The position numbers and the translations under genes were made by a program. A stretch of DNA of 64,000 bases, from contig CAVWVF010000002.1 of assembly GCA_963758335.1 (NCBI GenBank), forward strand, positions 2,666,001 to 2,730,000, read 5' to 3'. The notes beneath the pieces are model-generated. The model was given only the letters and a program-made list of their open reading frames with translations. It had not been told where the DNA came from and searched no databases. The stretch is from Roseiarcus sp963758335 (GTDB lineage Bacteria; Pseudomonadota; Alphaproteobacteria; Rhizobiales; Beijerinckiaceae). Shown one piece after another: positions 17,122 through 27,779 of this stretch (position 1 is the first letter of the stretch; the number at the start of each line of letters is the position of its first letter).

Positions 17122-18509
17122 CTATTCGCTTTCGCGGTCCAGTATTTCTAGCAGCATCGTCCCCACCTGCGTCGTGAGCCGTTTCAGATCAAAAGCTTCT
17201 AGGATGGCGCGGAGATGCTCATCGGATCCACTACTCATGTGACGCGTCTCGCACAGGTGCTTTCCAATAGCTCGCAATTCGCCAGGCGGGATTTCCTCAA
17301 ACGACCGAGGGCCTCTGCATCTCATCCTGACCTTGGCGACCCCCTTGCTTCTTACAGTCGACAAAATCAATCCACCTTGCCCCGGTTCATTCTCCGAAAC
17401 CACTCGGCCTTGACGGACGGCTGTTGCTAGAGCCTTGTTCATGGTACTCCGTAACTCGCCCCCGAGACGCTTGATCCCACAGCCGCGCAAATAGTTATCG
17501 TAGGCCCGCTTTGCAATCATCGGCCCCTCTGCCTCAATGATGAGACAAAGGCTGTCAGCAACCACACCGATGCTTGCTGTCCGAGGGTCAGGGCCGATCG
17601 GACCATTGTAGACCGTATAGTTGGAAAGAAGGATATCTTCCTTTACGTCATCTATTTGCGGCCCACCCTCTGCGGTCCCATCGAAAAGGTCTTCTCTTGG
17701 AGCGGTTGGAAGTGGAGCAGCATTGCTTGAATTCGAGTCGACGGTAACTTCATCTTCGGGGGTGCCGATGGGAATAACCTCATCTGTCTCCATCGGCACG
17801 GAATTCGTCCTTTCGGCAGGCGAAGGCGGTTCTGCCGCAGCGTCGTCGATCCCTCCAGGCTTGATGCCGAGTCGGTCAAGTTCGCTCCAAAGTGGTTCCA
17901 TGGCTTTGCGGCGATCGCGGTAGAAGTCGCCGCCACGAACACGGACGAACTGCCATCCCGCTCGCTCGAGATCGCGTTGACGCGCCATGTCCTGTTTGTA
18001 ACGCTCCGGTCCATGCCATTCGTCGCCGTCGCATTCGACTGCAAGCCGGCCCTGCATCCCCTCGACCACGAGATCGATGCGGTAACGATGGTTGGTGGGG
18101 TCACCGACACAAATCTGAGTGCGCACGTAGAACTGGTGATCGCTGATGACCTGATAAACGTCGCGCTCAAACTGAGAATCAAACCGGGCGCTCCCAACCT
18201 CGGTCGCCTTTCGGCCCGGATTTAACAAGTAGCTCAGCAACCGATAGCGCATACACATTGGGCTGAGGACGTCCAATGTAGCCGAGTGGAAAAGCAAAGC
18301 TGGTCTTGTGCGCGGCTCGCAGCGACATTGAACCGCTGGCGCGCCGAGTCATTGGAAAGCGCACCTATTCGCGTTTCACCTGGAGCCGCCACCATGCTCA
18401 GAAATATAACGTGCCGCTCGTCGCGCTGAAACGCGTATGCGTCGCCGCATATCAGTCTGCGCTCCTCAATGACTTCTGGCTCAAGCCTTTCGAGAAGCTT
18501 GTGCTCAAT
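17122..18509 (-). pseudogene. large helicase, C-terminal fragment with Vsr/DUF559-like nuclease domain
   Basis: On the minus strand the fragment begins at the IS630 target TA with LIEHKLLERLEPEVIEERRL, continues with helicase motifs V-VI (ICGDAYAFQ, IFLSMVAA, ARQRFNVAASRAQDQ), then needs a one-base correction near 18315 to continue as LFHSATLDVLSPMCMRYRLL. After FDSQFERDVYQVI comes a very-short-patch-repair-like nuclease core: YRIDLVVEG, LAVECDGDEWHG, and RDLERAGWQFVRVRGGDFYRD. The last 200 residues are an uncharacterised C-terminal domain. Together with 19574-23347 it was one gene of roughly 1700 codons. Confidence 0.85.
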
Positions 18510-18511
18510 TA

Positions 18512-19571
18512 GAGCGGAATCCGATCATCCTGTATCGTGCTCATAACCACAGGGTTTGAAGTAATTTGTACATTGCGAGGGCTTGAAGATTTCGGCGCAG
18601 GTTTCGAGGGCGCGCATGAGGCCCGCGACGGTCCGTTCGGCGATTTTGCGCAGGAAGGCTTTGAGCTTGGAGAAGGCTTTTTCGATGGGGTTCATATCAG
18701 GACTGTAGGCTGGGAGATATCGCAACTCCGCGCCCGCCGCCTTGATGAGTTGCTCGACCCGCGGCCCCTTGTGAGCCGGGAGATTGTCCATGACGACGAT
18801 CTCGCCGGGCGAGAGCGTGGGGACGAGGCATGTCTCCAGCCAATCCTCGAACAGGGCGGCGTTGATCGGTCCATCGAAAGTCTTTGCCGCCGTCAGGCCG
18901 CGAAGGCGAAGGCCGGCGACCAAAGTCACCGTTTTGTAGTGACTGTGCGGGGTGGCCGCCCGCAAGCGGCGCCCGCGCCGGCAACGTCCGCCTTTGCGCG
19001 CGAGATTGGTGGAGGCTCCGGTCTCGTCAACGAAAACGAGTTTCGTCGGATCGAGATCGAGCTGCCCCGCGAACCATTCCCGGCGTCGACTTTGCACGTC
19101 CGCGCGTTGTTGTTCCTCGGCATGCGCTGTTTTTTTTTAAAGGTGATCTCGTGACGGTCGAAGAAACGCCACAGCACAGAGACCGCAAAGCGCTCGCCGC
19201 AATTGGCGATCAGCCGCTCCTGGATCTCGAGCAGCGTCATGTCCGGGCTGCGCCGGATCAGGCCCAACAGATAGTCGCGATGCGCCTCGATCCGGCCGGA
19301 GCGTCGGTCGCCGCCAGAAGGCGCCGGCGAAATCTCGCCCGTGGTTTGGAACCGCTTCACCCAGCGCACTGCGCTCGCTATGCTCACTTTGAAATGCGCG
19401 GCCGCCTGATTGCGCGACAACCCGCCCAAGACCACCGCCTCAACCACGCGCTCGCGAAGATCGTTGGAAAGACCCATCCCCGCCGCCCCCATTCTCGCAG
19501 CGTGAATGACGAAGCAGAAATTAACCAATTCGGGAATCCCCCAACCAATTCAATCCGTTCGGATACCGCTC
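18512..19571 (-). mobile_element. IS630-family element a, inserted in the helicase gene
   Basis: 1060 bp flanked by TA at 18510-18511 and 19572-19573, the IS630 target. The termini are imperfect inverted repeats, GAGCGGAATCCGATC and GAGCGGTATCCGAAC. Removing the element and one TA rejoins the host reading frame exactly (QAKL followed by IEHKLL), which proves both the boundaries and the insertion into a coding gene. Confidence 0.93.
18525..19477 (-). CDS. IS630-family transposase, two frames joined by a -1 shift at A9
   Basis: The first frame starts at MGLSNDLRERVV (19477) and has the helix-turn-helix with LSRNQAAAHFKVSIASAVRWVK. At EITFKKK the message holds nine A residues (19132-19140 as T on the plus strand). 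A -1 slip continues as TAHAEEQQRADVQSRRREWF into the catalytic domain: FVDETGAST, VVMDNLPAHKG and SPDMNPIEKAFSKLK, the DDE triad. Frameshifting on A-rich runs is known in IS630, so this is probably a functional two-frame transposase of about 317 aa rather than a mutant. Confidence 0.8.
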
Positions 19572-19573
19572 TA

Positions 19574-21701
19574 GCTTCGCCTGCGCATCTCCTTGCAGGC
19601 TGATCACTCCCATTGTGCGACCTGAATATCGTGAGTCAGCTAGACAAGCTACGATCTGAGCCAACACTGCATCTGCCTCAGGCTCATTCAGTGCGTTCTG
19701 GCTGCTGCCGGTACGATATCCGTCGGGCACATGGCGGACTACAAGGGGACTTAGCCTATTGGCGGGATAAGCTCTCAGCGGATCGAGTGGTGTGCCGTTG
19801 CTAGCATAGCATAGATCGTTGGAAAATTGAATGATCTCCGGCATGCAACGAAAATGTTCGTGCAAGACGATATTCTGGTCAAAGCGAATTTTTGCATTGG
19901 CATACAAGCTACTCTGGGCCGAGAGCGCGTGGCGATACGGAATGCTGTCTAGATAATGATGCTGGAGACCTGAGATTAAGTCATCGGCAATCCCTACACC
20001 GTAGGGGCTGATCTGTTGATCATCTCCCACAACCACCATTTTCTTGGAGATATAAAAGAGAAAGAGACTCTCGATGCCAAGCTGGCTCGCCTCATCGACG
20101 ATGACGAGATCGTAGCGGCCGGGGGCAGGATCGATCATTTCTGCGACGAGATACCGGGGCATGATCCACACAGGGATCGCGTCTCTGCACTGGTCCATAT
20201 ACTGCCGGGCTTCACGCCGCAGTCGCTCCATGCGGGCCGAGCGACCTGTACCCATCCCCATCGCCCTCACCGCCTCGCGCCAACTCCTAAGCGCAGCGGC
20301 CTCAGCGTGCGAAAGCCGATTGAAAAAGTGGGTCCACGCGCGCAAAATTCCGGATTCGGCAATCAATCCTCTGATGGATTCGCCCGTTTCATTTCGGCGT
20401 TTCAGGAGTTGCTGGCCATACGTGATGTCAGCGCGTTTGCTCAGCCAGTTGTCGGCGATTGCCCAACGCCAAGCGTTTTCCCAATCAGCAAATCGGTCAT
20501 CCCATCTTTCATCATCGATGCTGCCCTCGACGGCCCCTATAAGCCCAGGAACCATCAGTACGAGCGATGATTCGATAATCTGACGAAGCTCTTGATCACG
20601 TCGTGTCTGCTCGATCGCGCAAACTTGTTGGTAGGCTTCGCTATAGGCTGTGACGTCGCGCTGTTCCACGGCGTGGATCAATGACGCGACCACAGGATGC
20701 GCGTCATGAAGCTGCTGCACGGTTTTGAGATCGCGAAGGCAAGCTGTGGATTGTATTGCAGCCACTCGATACCGATCTCCGAGCGCCGATACATCGATGA
20801 GTTCTAACCACTCGTCGGACTCACCGTTGAGCCAATTAGGCTCGGGGATGGATGTCGATGCCGCATTCAGAATTCGACTTGGTCGGAGGCATGTTGCGGC
20901 ATAGTCAAACGCGCTACCAACGAAGCCGACGCGCTCCTTAATAGCCGCTGCACGTATCCGAGGTTGAGAGCCTGACGGAAGGCCACCGAGATCGGCCCAA
21001 GCTAACTCAAGTCCCTCGAAAGCGAACGAGAGATCAATGTGGTCACAGATCTTTTGAAGTCGCTCTTCATTATCGGCGAGTTGCCCGTCAACGCTTATCT
21101 CATCCCGAAGATAGGTCCGATTCTTTACCGCCTTCGGCGTGAACATACCGAAGGAGGTCCATTTGCCGCCGCCGTGAAGATGCTGGATGACAACAGCTGC
21201 GTCAGCCCGAACTACTCGGGCATCTAGATCGGCGGCCATCGATACAGAACAGGAACCCAAATTCTCAAGTAACTTGTCGATCCGACGAAGCAGTTCGCAT
21301 GACTGATCGTGAAGCTCCTGCCAACGGGCTTGGCGGCCTTCTAGCGCGTCAGTCACAGCGCTGTGCGTCCAATCGTGCCCGAGGCGGTTCAGCCTTTTGC
21401 GCTTCTCCTTTATTTCCCGCAACTGTTCGGTCAAGGTTGCGCGCGCCTGCGCGTCCAGCGCGGCCAATGGTCCGTAAGCGGGTTGCATCCGCATCGCCGC
21501 AACTCGATCAAGGGCCCGTCTTGCTTCGCTCTCGGCGTTGACCGCCTGGGCAAATTCCGCCGGAGCTATCAGGCCGTTTGTTCCGACCACTCGCAATCTA
21601 GAGGTCGTGACCAAACCATCGTCATACAGGCGCCGAATGCGCAGCCATGTTGTTAGTTGAGCGCTAGTAAGTGATGGATCATCACTCGCTTGGTGCGGCA
21701 A
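19574..21701 (-). pseudogene. large helicase, middle fragment
   Basis: An open frame of over 700 codons between a frameshift near 21740 and the IS630 element. It carries mid and late helicase motifs: Walker B YDLVIVDEASQLGIESLF, motif III VVVGDDQQISPYGVG, and the motif IV region LHEHFRCMPEIIQFSNDLCY, as in Dna2/UPF1-like SF1B enzymes. Its last native residues are MGVISLQGDAQAKL, directly at the insertion TA; residues after that come from the element. The long insertion between motif I and Walker B is rich in Trp and charged helices, as in big defence-type helicases. Confidence 0.85.
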
Positions 21702-23347
21702 ACGCAGCCAACCGAAGCGGTCGTTTCGGAAGTGACCCGCCGAGCGATAGCGGAGGCGGTCCCGGCATAGGCCCCGCTCATAAGGCTATGGGGGTAAGTC
21801 TCGTCTTCGCGGAGGCTCCGTAGTTCATTGTCAAGCTTGGCAAGGAGCCGGCGGTTGCCGTCCAGTTCCCGATCGACTTCGGCGATCCGCTCGTCGTGCG
21901 CTCCCGGACTCCAGACAGCGAAGCGCGCTGTGATGCTTTGGACAGCCGAATTCAGCTCAGCGAACGCGTCGCCACCTTGCCCGAGTGAGCTCACGCAAAG
22001 CGGCCGCATATCCTCAGGTAGTTTATCCTTTAGAACCTTGAGGGCACGTCCCGTTTCCGCGGTAATTAATACTCTTTTTCCGCTCGCGAGCAGGTGACAA
22101 ACCAAGTTTGCAATTGTGTGGCTCTTTCCGGTCCCTGGTGGCCCCTGCACGAGAACGCCGCGCTGGCGGCTGATAGCTTCCACGATACGGCGCTGTTCAC
22201 GATTGGCGTGTAGTGGGAAATAGACCTCCTCTGAATTCAGAGAAGGCGCTGTTGCTGTTTCGCCCGCCGGCGGCGGAGGTTCAAAAGCGTCGTGGTCATC
22301 TTCGTCGACGAGACCGATCCATCCCAGAGGCACCTCTTCACTCTCGTGGCTCAATTGATCGATTAGGGCATCGTAAATCCGGACCATCCCCGTCTGAGAG
22401 CGCTTCCGCATAATCAAAGCGGGCGCGAAACTCACCAGCGGTTTTGTCTCGCCACCGAGCGCCATTTTCAGATCGGGGGACCACTCCGAACCCGGATGGA
22501 GCGCGTCCGACCAAGACTTCAAGGCAGTGAACATGTTTGGACGCTCCCAAACGTCATCACCAATGACGCTCAGCTGGGCGCCGATAGAGGCGTAGTGGCT
22601 TCGGTCCGGACGCAAATTCGCGTCCAGCATATCGTCCTCAATTCTTAGCCGAGCACCGTCTGCCGCGGCAACTAGCCGGATTGTCCCCGTCGCGGTATCG
22701 AAGTGAAGATCAACGCGCGCGGTGACCATGTGACGAAGGATCGGTGCTGTCTTCCCCTCGCTAGCGCCACGCCACGCCAGCAGGCCGAAACCAAGAACAA
22801 GTTCGATGACCTCGCCCTGCTTTTGCACCTGAGTATGCAATCGGAAAAGCTCAGCGTAGACGGTCTGTATATGACTGCGGCGCAGATATTCCTGCGACCA
22901 AGCCTCCCAAGATGGGCGATGGTGGTCGTAGGCTGCGACCACTTCAGGATGATCAGCAAGGCGACGTTCAACTAAAGGCAGCTCCTCTCCTTCGGCGATT
23001 TCGGCCTCGAGATCAGGTTCCATCCGTGTTTGCCGGAGTTTTGGTATCTCCGCAGCGGCCCGTTTCAAGGCCGTTTGATCAATCCATGGCAGGACAATGT
23101 CCGGTGGGACAGGCGGTTTGGGGAATTGCCGCTTCTGAACCACCAGCCAAGGATCGCCCGCCTCATATTCACTGATCCATGCCGGGCTCTGGCACTCGCG
23201 TTCTTGCGGCATGTCGCCGAACCAAAGCACAGACTCGTACTGGTTGATGTCATAAATCGTTGTGCTGCGAAGGCCAACGAACTCTTTGAGATAGCGAGCG
23301 AGACGCAAAGCCTTGGGTTCAGAAGATATCATTCCGACCGCGTTCAT
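21653..23347 (-). pseudogene. large helicase, N-terminal fragment with Walker A
   Basis: 564 codons from MNAVGMISSEPKALRLARYL. After a 380-residue N-terminal region of unknown fold comes the helicase start ANREQRRIVEAISRQRGVLV with Walker A QGPPGTGKSHTIANLVCHLL and motif Ia RVLITAETGRALKVL. Near 21740 one base appears to be missing: the native reading FRNDRFGWLRLPHQASDDPS lies in the next frame, that of the middle fragment. With the IS630 insertion and a second frameshift the gene is dead unless the indels are sequence errors. Confidence 0.85.
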
Positions 23348-23587
23348 GCGTCAGCCTTCTGTGTTCAACGTGTCTGCGAGTGGAACTCCCTTTTTTGAAT
23401 ATCATCACCTCCTTGCGCAAGGGTTATTCATAAGTCGCATGTTGCGAACCGTCTTGCGAGCAAATCTGTTGCCTCATGCTCCGCTCGGAAGAACAACGGA
23501 TGTGAGGTGCCGGGAAGCGGTCTCGAAAGCCTGCCCTGATGGCACGCTACGGCGCTTCGGGCGAACAGAGCCAGCCGATATCTCGGA

Positions 23588-24629
23588 CTATGTCGATGGC
23601 GCTTGGCCTCTCGCCGCGCCTGTCGCCAGAGCCCAGAGCATTCGGGTCGCCAACAGCCTGGTCCAGAGGGGGCGCGCGCGCACGTTGACGCTTGCGGCCT
23701 GAATTGCGGGCAGCCGGCGCGCGATCGCTTCGGACGTCCAGGCATCGGACTGTCGGGAAAGCGCCCGACGGGCGTTGGCCGGCAATCTGACGAACGACGG
23801 CAGACGAGAAGCGTCAGGCGGCTGCGATCGATCCATCTCCATCCGCAATCGATGCAGGAGCATGAGCTGCCCGATCAGGCGGGCCATCAGGTGTTCGCCC
23901 TCGCCGCCCTCATTGAAGTATTGGGCTGCTGAGGCAGCCGCTCCCCGAGGGTCGCCGGCCAGCGACCGATCGATTACCTGCTCGAGTTTCGAGGGCGCCG
24001 CCCCCGACACGATCGCTTCAAGATCCTCGACCTCAATTCGCGGCTTCCCCAGCGCGTAGAGCATCAATTTGGCGATCTCTCCTCGCGTCGTCTCTCGATC
24101 CGCCCCGAGCAAGGCCAACAGCGCAGTTCGAGCGTCGGGAGCGATCGCAACCCCGGCCGCCCGGGCCTCGCTGTCGATGAGCCGCGAGAGGCTCGCCTGC
24201 TCGTCCGAATAGCATTCGACCGACGCCCCGTTGGTCATCTTTTCAACGGCCTGTCGAAGCGCGTTGTCTTTCTTCAGCTGCGCAGCTCTGACGATAAGGG
24301 TGCAGTCGCGCGGCGGCTTCTCGAATAAAGGGCTCAGGGCCTTGAAGAGGTCGAGCCTCTGCGCGTCGATCCAGATGAACTCGATGACCCCCGAACATCG
24401 AGATCGCATAGGCCTCGTCGGCGAACGCGCCGGGGTCGCGGGCGACCAGATCGCCGTCGAGACGCAAGAGGCTCAAGGGATTTTCGTCGCCGCCGAGAAC
24501 CTTGCGCGCGATCGCCCTGCTCCGCTCATGCGTCAAGCCCTCGTCGGGCCCATGCACGAGATAGAACGGATATCGCGCGGCCTCCCGGTCGATGAAGCTG
24601 TCCGCCGCCGCGCTGCCGATGACGCTCAT
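23588..24629 (-). pseudogene. holA: DNA polymerase III subunit delta (HolA), single frameshift
   Basis: The N-terminal part (from ATG 24629) reads SFIDREAARYPFYLVHGPDEG and DGDLVARDPGAFADEAYAISMFGG. After about 81 codons the frame must change near 24380 to continue as WIDAQRLDLFKALSPLFEKP, CTLIVRAAQLKKDNALR and on to the C-terminus LLATRMLWALATG. Both halves fit HolA, the clamp-loader subunit that opens the beta clamp. HolA is normally essential, so either another copy exists, the shift is a sequence error, or the call is of a decayed duplicate. The usual neighbours lptE and leuS are absent. Confidence 0.75.
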
Positions 24630-24687
24630 CGCGAACTCCCCGAGATCGAGATTCTCGCCATGGGAAACCCAGCCAATCCTGGAGCGT

Positions 24688-25485
24688 TCACGACCCGACC
24701 TCGTCCGGCCGAGGCATGGAGACGATATTGTAGCCTGCATCGACGAAGTGCACTTCTCCGGTCACGCTCTCGGAGAGGTTGGAGAGCAGATAAAGCGCCG
24801 AGCCGCCGATATTTTCGATTGTGACGCTGCGTCTCAGCGGGGCATGCGCGCGCTGGAAATTGAACATGAATCGTGCGCCGGCCACGCCCGCGCCGGCCAG
24901 GGTGCGGACCGGCCCGGCGGAAATGGCGTTCACTCGGATGTTGTCGGGGCCGAAATCGGCGGCCAGATACCGCACGCTCGCCTCGAGCGCGGCCTTTGCG
25001 ACGCCCATGACGTTGTAGTTCGGCGCGACGCGTGTCGAACCGCCGAACGTGAAAGTCAACATCGCGCCGCCCGATGGCATGAGAGCCGCAGCGCGCCTCG
25101 CCGCCTCCGTGAAGGAAAACGCTGAAATCACCATCGTGCGGAGAAAATTCTCCCGGCTCGTTTCGGCATAGCGCCCTTTCAGTTCGGTGCGGTCCGAAAA
25201 CCCGATGGAATGAACCAGAAAGTCGAGTGACCCCCACGCCGAACCAATGGTGGAGAATACGGCGTCGACCGAGTCGATGTCCTCGACGTCACAGGGGATC
25301 GTAATTTCCGAGCCGAGGCTCCTCGCCAGGGGCTCGACACGTTTGCCGAGGGCCTCGCCCTGGTAGGTAAAGGCGAGCTTCGCCCCCTCGGCCGCGAGCG
25401 CCTTGGCAATGCCCCAGGCGATTGAGTGATCGTTGGCTACTCCCATCACCAGGCCACGCTTTTCGTGCATCAAGCCAGAGGGCAT
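24688..25485 (-). CDS. fabI: enoyl-[acyl-carrier-protein] reductase (NADH), FabI
   Basis: 265 aa short-chain dehydrogenase fold with the FabI-type cofactor loop GLVMGVANDHSIAWGIA, HSIGF, and the catalytic Tyr157-x6-Lys164 in YNVMGVAK. It performs the last reduction of each fatty acid elongation cycle. The Tyr that most FabI enzymes keep ten residues earlier (Tyr146 in E. coli) is Phe147 here. It follows fabA and fabB on the same strand, a standard Hyphomicrobiales cluster, with a 69-bp gap to fabB. Confidence 0.96.
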   Translation of the reverse strand: MPSGLMHEKRGLVMGVANDHSIAWGIAKALAAEGAKLAFTYQGEALGKRVEPLARSLGSEITIPCDVEDIDSVDAVFSTIGSAWGSLDFLVHSIGFSDRTELKGRYAETSRENFLRTMVISAFSFTEAARRAAALMPSGGAMLTFTFGGSTRVAPNYNVMGVAKAALEASVRYLAADFGPDNIRVNAISAGPVRTLAGAGVAGARFMFNFQRAHAPLRRSVTIENIGGSALYLLSNLSESVTGEVHFVDAGYNIVSMPRPDEVGS

Positions 25486-25554
25486 CGCTCACTCTTTCAA
25501 TAGACGATGGGTTAAGGATCACGACGGGCGCGCAGCGGCGACCGCATAGCGCGA

Positions 25555-26778
25555 TCAGGCGTCGACGTGCTTGAACACGAGCGACGCGTTGGTTCCGCCG
25601 AAGCCGAAAGAGTTGGAAAGCACGGCGCGCAAACTGACGTTGTCCCGCCGCGACCGGACGATCGGCATGTCGGCGAACGCGGGGTCGATCTCTTCGATAT
25701 GGGCGCTTTCGCAAATGAAGCCGTTGCGCATCATCAAGAGCGAATAGATCGCCTCGTGCACGCCGGTGGCTCCCTGCGAATGGCCGGTCAGCGACTTGGT
25801 GGCCGAGATCGGGGGGCACTTCTCGCCGGAGCCGAAGACCTCGCGCAGCGCCTCGATCTCCTTGAGATCTCCGACCTGCGTCGAGGTGGCGTGCGGGTTG
25901 ACGAAGTCGATCGGCGTCTTCACGGTGGCCAGGGCATGACGCATGCAGCGCACCGCGCCCTCGCCCGACGGCCCGACCATGTCGTAGCCGTCGGAGGTCG
26001 CGCCGTAGCCGGCGAGCTCGCCGTAAATCTTCGCGCCGCGGCTCCGGGCTCTTTCGTATTCCTCAAGAACGATCACACCGGCGCCGGCCGAGATGACGAA
26101 GCCGTCGCGGTTGCGGTCGTAGGCGCGGGAGGCCCGTGCGGGCGTTTCGTTATAGGCCGAGGACATCGCGCCCATCGCGTCGAACAGGACCGAGAGCGTC
26201 CAGTCGAGTTCCTCGCAGCCGCCGGCGAACATCACGTCCTGCTTCCCCATTAGGATAAGCTCGTATGCCGCACCGATGCAGTGGTTGGACGTCGCGCAGG
26301 CCGACGAGATGGAATAGCTGACGCCTTTGATCTTGAACCAGGTCGACAGGGTCGCCGACGCTGTCGAGCACATCGACTTGGGGACCGCGAACGGCCCGAC
26401 CCGTTTCGGGCCCCTTGCGCGGGCGACGTCCGCCGCCTCGACGATCGCGCGCGTCGAGGGTCCGCCCGACCCCATGACGATGCCGGTCCGCTCGTTCGAG
26501 ACTTCGTCGGGCGCAAGGCCGCTGTCGACGATCGCCTGATCCATCGCGACATGATTCCAGGCGGTGCCTCCGCCGTGGAAGCGCATCGCCCTCCGGTCGA
26601 CGACCTCTTCGGCTTTGAGCGTGGGCGCGCCCTGCACCTGGGAGCGGAAACCGAGCTCCGCAAACTTCTCGGCGCGGGTGACGCCGGACTTGCCGGCGTG
26701 GAGGCTCGCCGTAACCTCCTGAGTGTTCGAGCCGATCGAGGACACGATGCCCATCCCCGTGACCACGACGCGTCTCAT
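25555..26778 (-). CDS. fabB: beta-ketoacyl-ACP synthase I, FabB
   Basis: 407 aa thiolase-fold condensing enzyme. Catalytic Cys161 (SISSACATSNHC), His296 (NPHATSTQVGD) and His333 (SLTGHSQGATG) are all present. The family elongates acyl chains and, with FabA, is needed for unsaturated fatty acid synthesis. It lies 44 bp after fabA on the same strand. The ATG at 26778 gives the normal start MRRVVVTGMG. Confidence 0.97.
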   Translation of the reverse strand: MRRVVVTGMGIVSSIGSNTQEVTASLHAGKSGVTRAEKFAELGFRSQVQGAPTLKAEEVVDRRAMRFHGGGTAWNHVAMDQAIVDSGLAPDEVSNERTGIVMGSGGPSTRAIVEAADVARARGPKRVGPFAVPKSMCSTASATLSTWFKIKGVSYSISSACATSNHCIGAAYELILMGKQDVMFAGGCEELDWTLSVLFDAMGAMSSAYNETPARASRAYDRNRDGFVISAGAGVIVLEEYERARSRGAKIYGELAGYGATSDGYDMVGPSGEGAVRCMRHALATVKTPIDFVNPHATSTQVGDLKEIEALREVFGSGEKCPPISATKSLTGHSQGATGVHEAIYSLLMMRNGFICESAHIEEIDPAFADMPIVRSRRDNVSLRAVLSNSFGFGGTNASLVFKHVDA

Positions 26779-26822
26779 TTGAACTGTCTCCGGTGATTCG
26801 CGGCGCCGACCGCATCCGGCTG

Positions 26823-27341
26823 TCAGGCCGGGCCCGATGGGCTGAACAGGCCTACCCGCAGATCCTTCACGTCATAGATGCGCTTGCCGTCCTCCTCCAG
26901 CCACCCATCGGAGATGCCGAGGATCAACTTGCCCCTGAAGACGCGCTTCATGTCGACGCCATAAACGATCTTCTTCACTGTCGGGAGCACTTGGTCGGCG
27001 AATTTCACCTCGCCGACGCCGAGCGCCCGGCCTTGGCCGGGCAGGCCCAGCCATCCGAGAAAGAAGCCGGTCAGCTGCCAGAGCGCGTCGAGACCCAGGC
27101 AGCCCGGCATGACGGGATCGCCTTTGAAGTGGCAGTCGAAGAACCAGAGCGTCGGCCTGACGTCGAACTCGGCGCGGACTTCGCCTTTGCCGTTCGCGCC
27201 GCCAGTCTCGGAAATCTCGGCAATCCGATCGAACATCAGCATCGGCGGCAGGGGCAGCTGGGCGTTGCCGGCGCCGAACAGTTCGCCTCTGCCGCAAGCG
27301 AGGAGGTCTTCGTAGTCGAAACTGCTCCGCCGCACCGTCAT
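26823..27341 (-). CDS. fabA: 3-hydroxydecanoyl-ACP dehydratase/isomerase, FabA
   Basis: 172 aa hot-dog-fold enzyme. His71 and Asp85 in CHFKGDPVMPG and LGLDALWQL match the catalytic pair. The start is put at 27341 (MTVRRSSFDYEDLLA); an earlier in-frame start would add a basic non-conserved tail. It dehydrates and isomerises C10 intermediates, the branch point to unsaturated fatty acids. In related genomes the regulator gene irr often lies divergently upstream; it is not present here, where a palindromic repeat cluster follows instead. Confidence 0.97.
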   Translation of the reverse strand: MTVRRSSFDYEDLLACGRGELFGAGNAQLPLPPMLMFDRIAEISETGGANGKGEVRAEFDVRPTLWFFDCHFKGDPVMPGCLGLDALWQLTGFFLGWLGLPGQGRALGVGEVKFADQVLPTVKKIVYGVDMKRVFRGKLILGISDGWLEEDGKRIYDVKDLRVGLFSPSGPA

Positions 27342-27483
27342 CGCGCCGTCTGCCCTTCGTCCACGCCGGCGAGGCGCGCGGGACCCTTCGAGCCGGCTTC
27401 GTAACACAAGCGCCACGCGATCGAAAGCGCGATGGCCGGCCCGGGCAGGGCGATCGCTTCAGGTTAAGAATAAGCTGCAATGC

Positions 27484-27660
27484 CCCCTCCACCACGCTTC
27501 GCGTGGTCCCCCTCCCCCGCGCTTTTCAAGCGCAGGGGAGGATAACGCGGCGCCGCGGCTTTCCTCACCCGCGAAGCGGGGGAGGGGGACCGCCCCATAG
27601 CCCGTCGAAGGACGGGCGTCGTAAACGACGCCCTATGGGCCGGTGGAGGGGGCGCGCCGC
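27484..27660. repeat. cluster of palindromic intergenic repeats
   Basis: Successive hairpins: CCACGC-TTC-GCGTGG, then a 14-bp stem with one mismatch around TTC (27508-27540 area), then CCCGC-GAA-GCGGG, then the three-way-junction unit at 27594-27639. The set resembles mosaic intergenic repeats common in GC-rich alphaproteobacteria. It lies between fabA and sufE, about 140 bp upstream of the fabA start. Confidence 0.65.
27594..27639. repeat. three-way-junction repeat, copy A
   Basis: Outer stem CCCATAG/CTATGGG (7 bp); inner hairpin 1 CCCGTC-GAAG-GACGGG; inner hairpin 2 CGTCG-TAAA-CGACG; two unpaired C before the closing strand. The same architecture occurs at 55123-55182 with compensatory differences. 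Confidence 0.65.
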
Positions 27661-27779
27661 GGTTCGCGCCGCAGGCATGCTCGTGACCATCGGCCGCGAG
27701 AAAGCAGCGACGCCTCGACCGCCGGCGCCGGCTAGAGTGGGAAAGAACGAAGAGCTGTGGCGGTGGTCGATGGAGTCTA

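Noticed and set aside
27594..27639. tRNA-like gene because of the cloverleaf-like fold.
   Set aside because: No acceptor CCA, anticodon loop or T-loop consensus; only two inner hairpins. Treated as a structured repeat.
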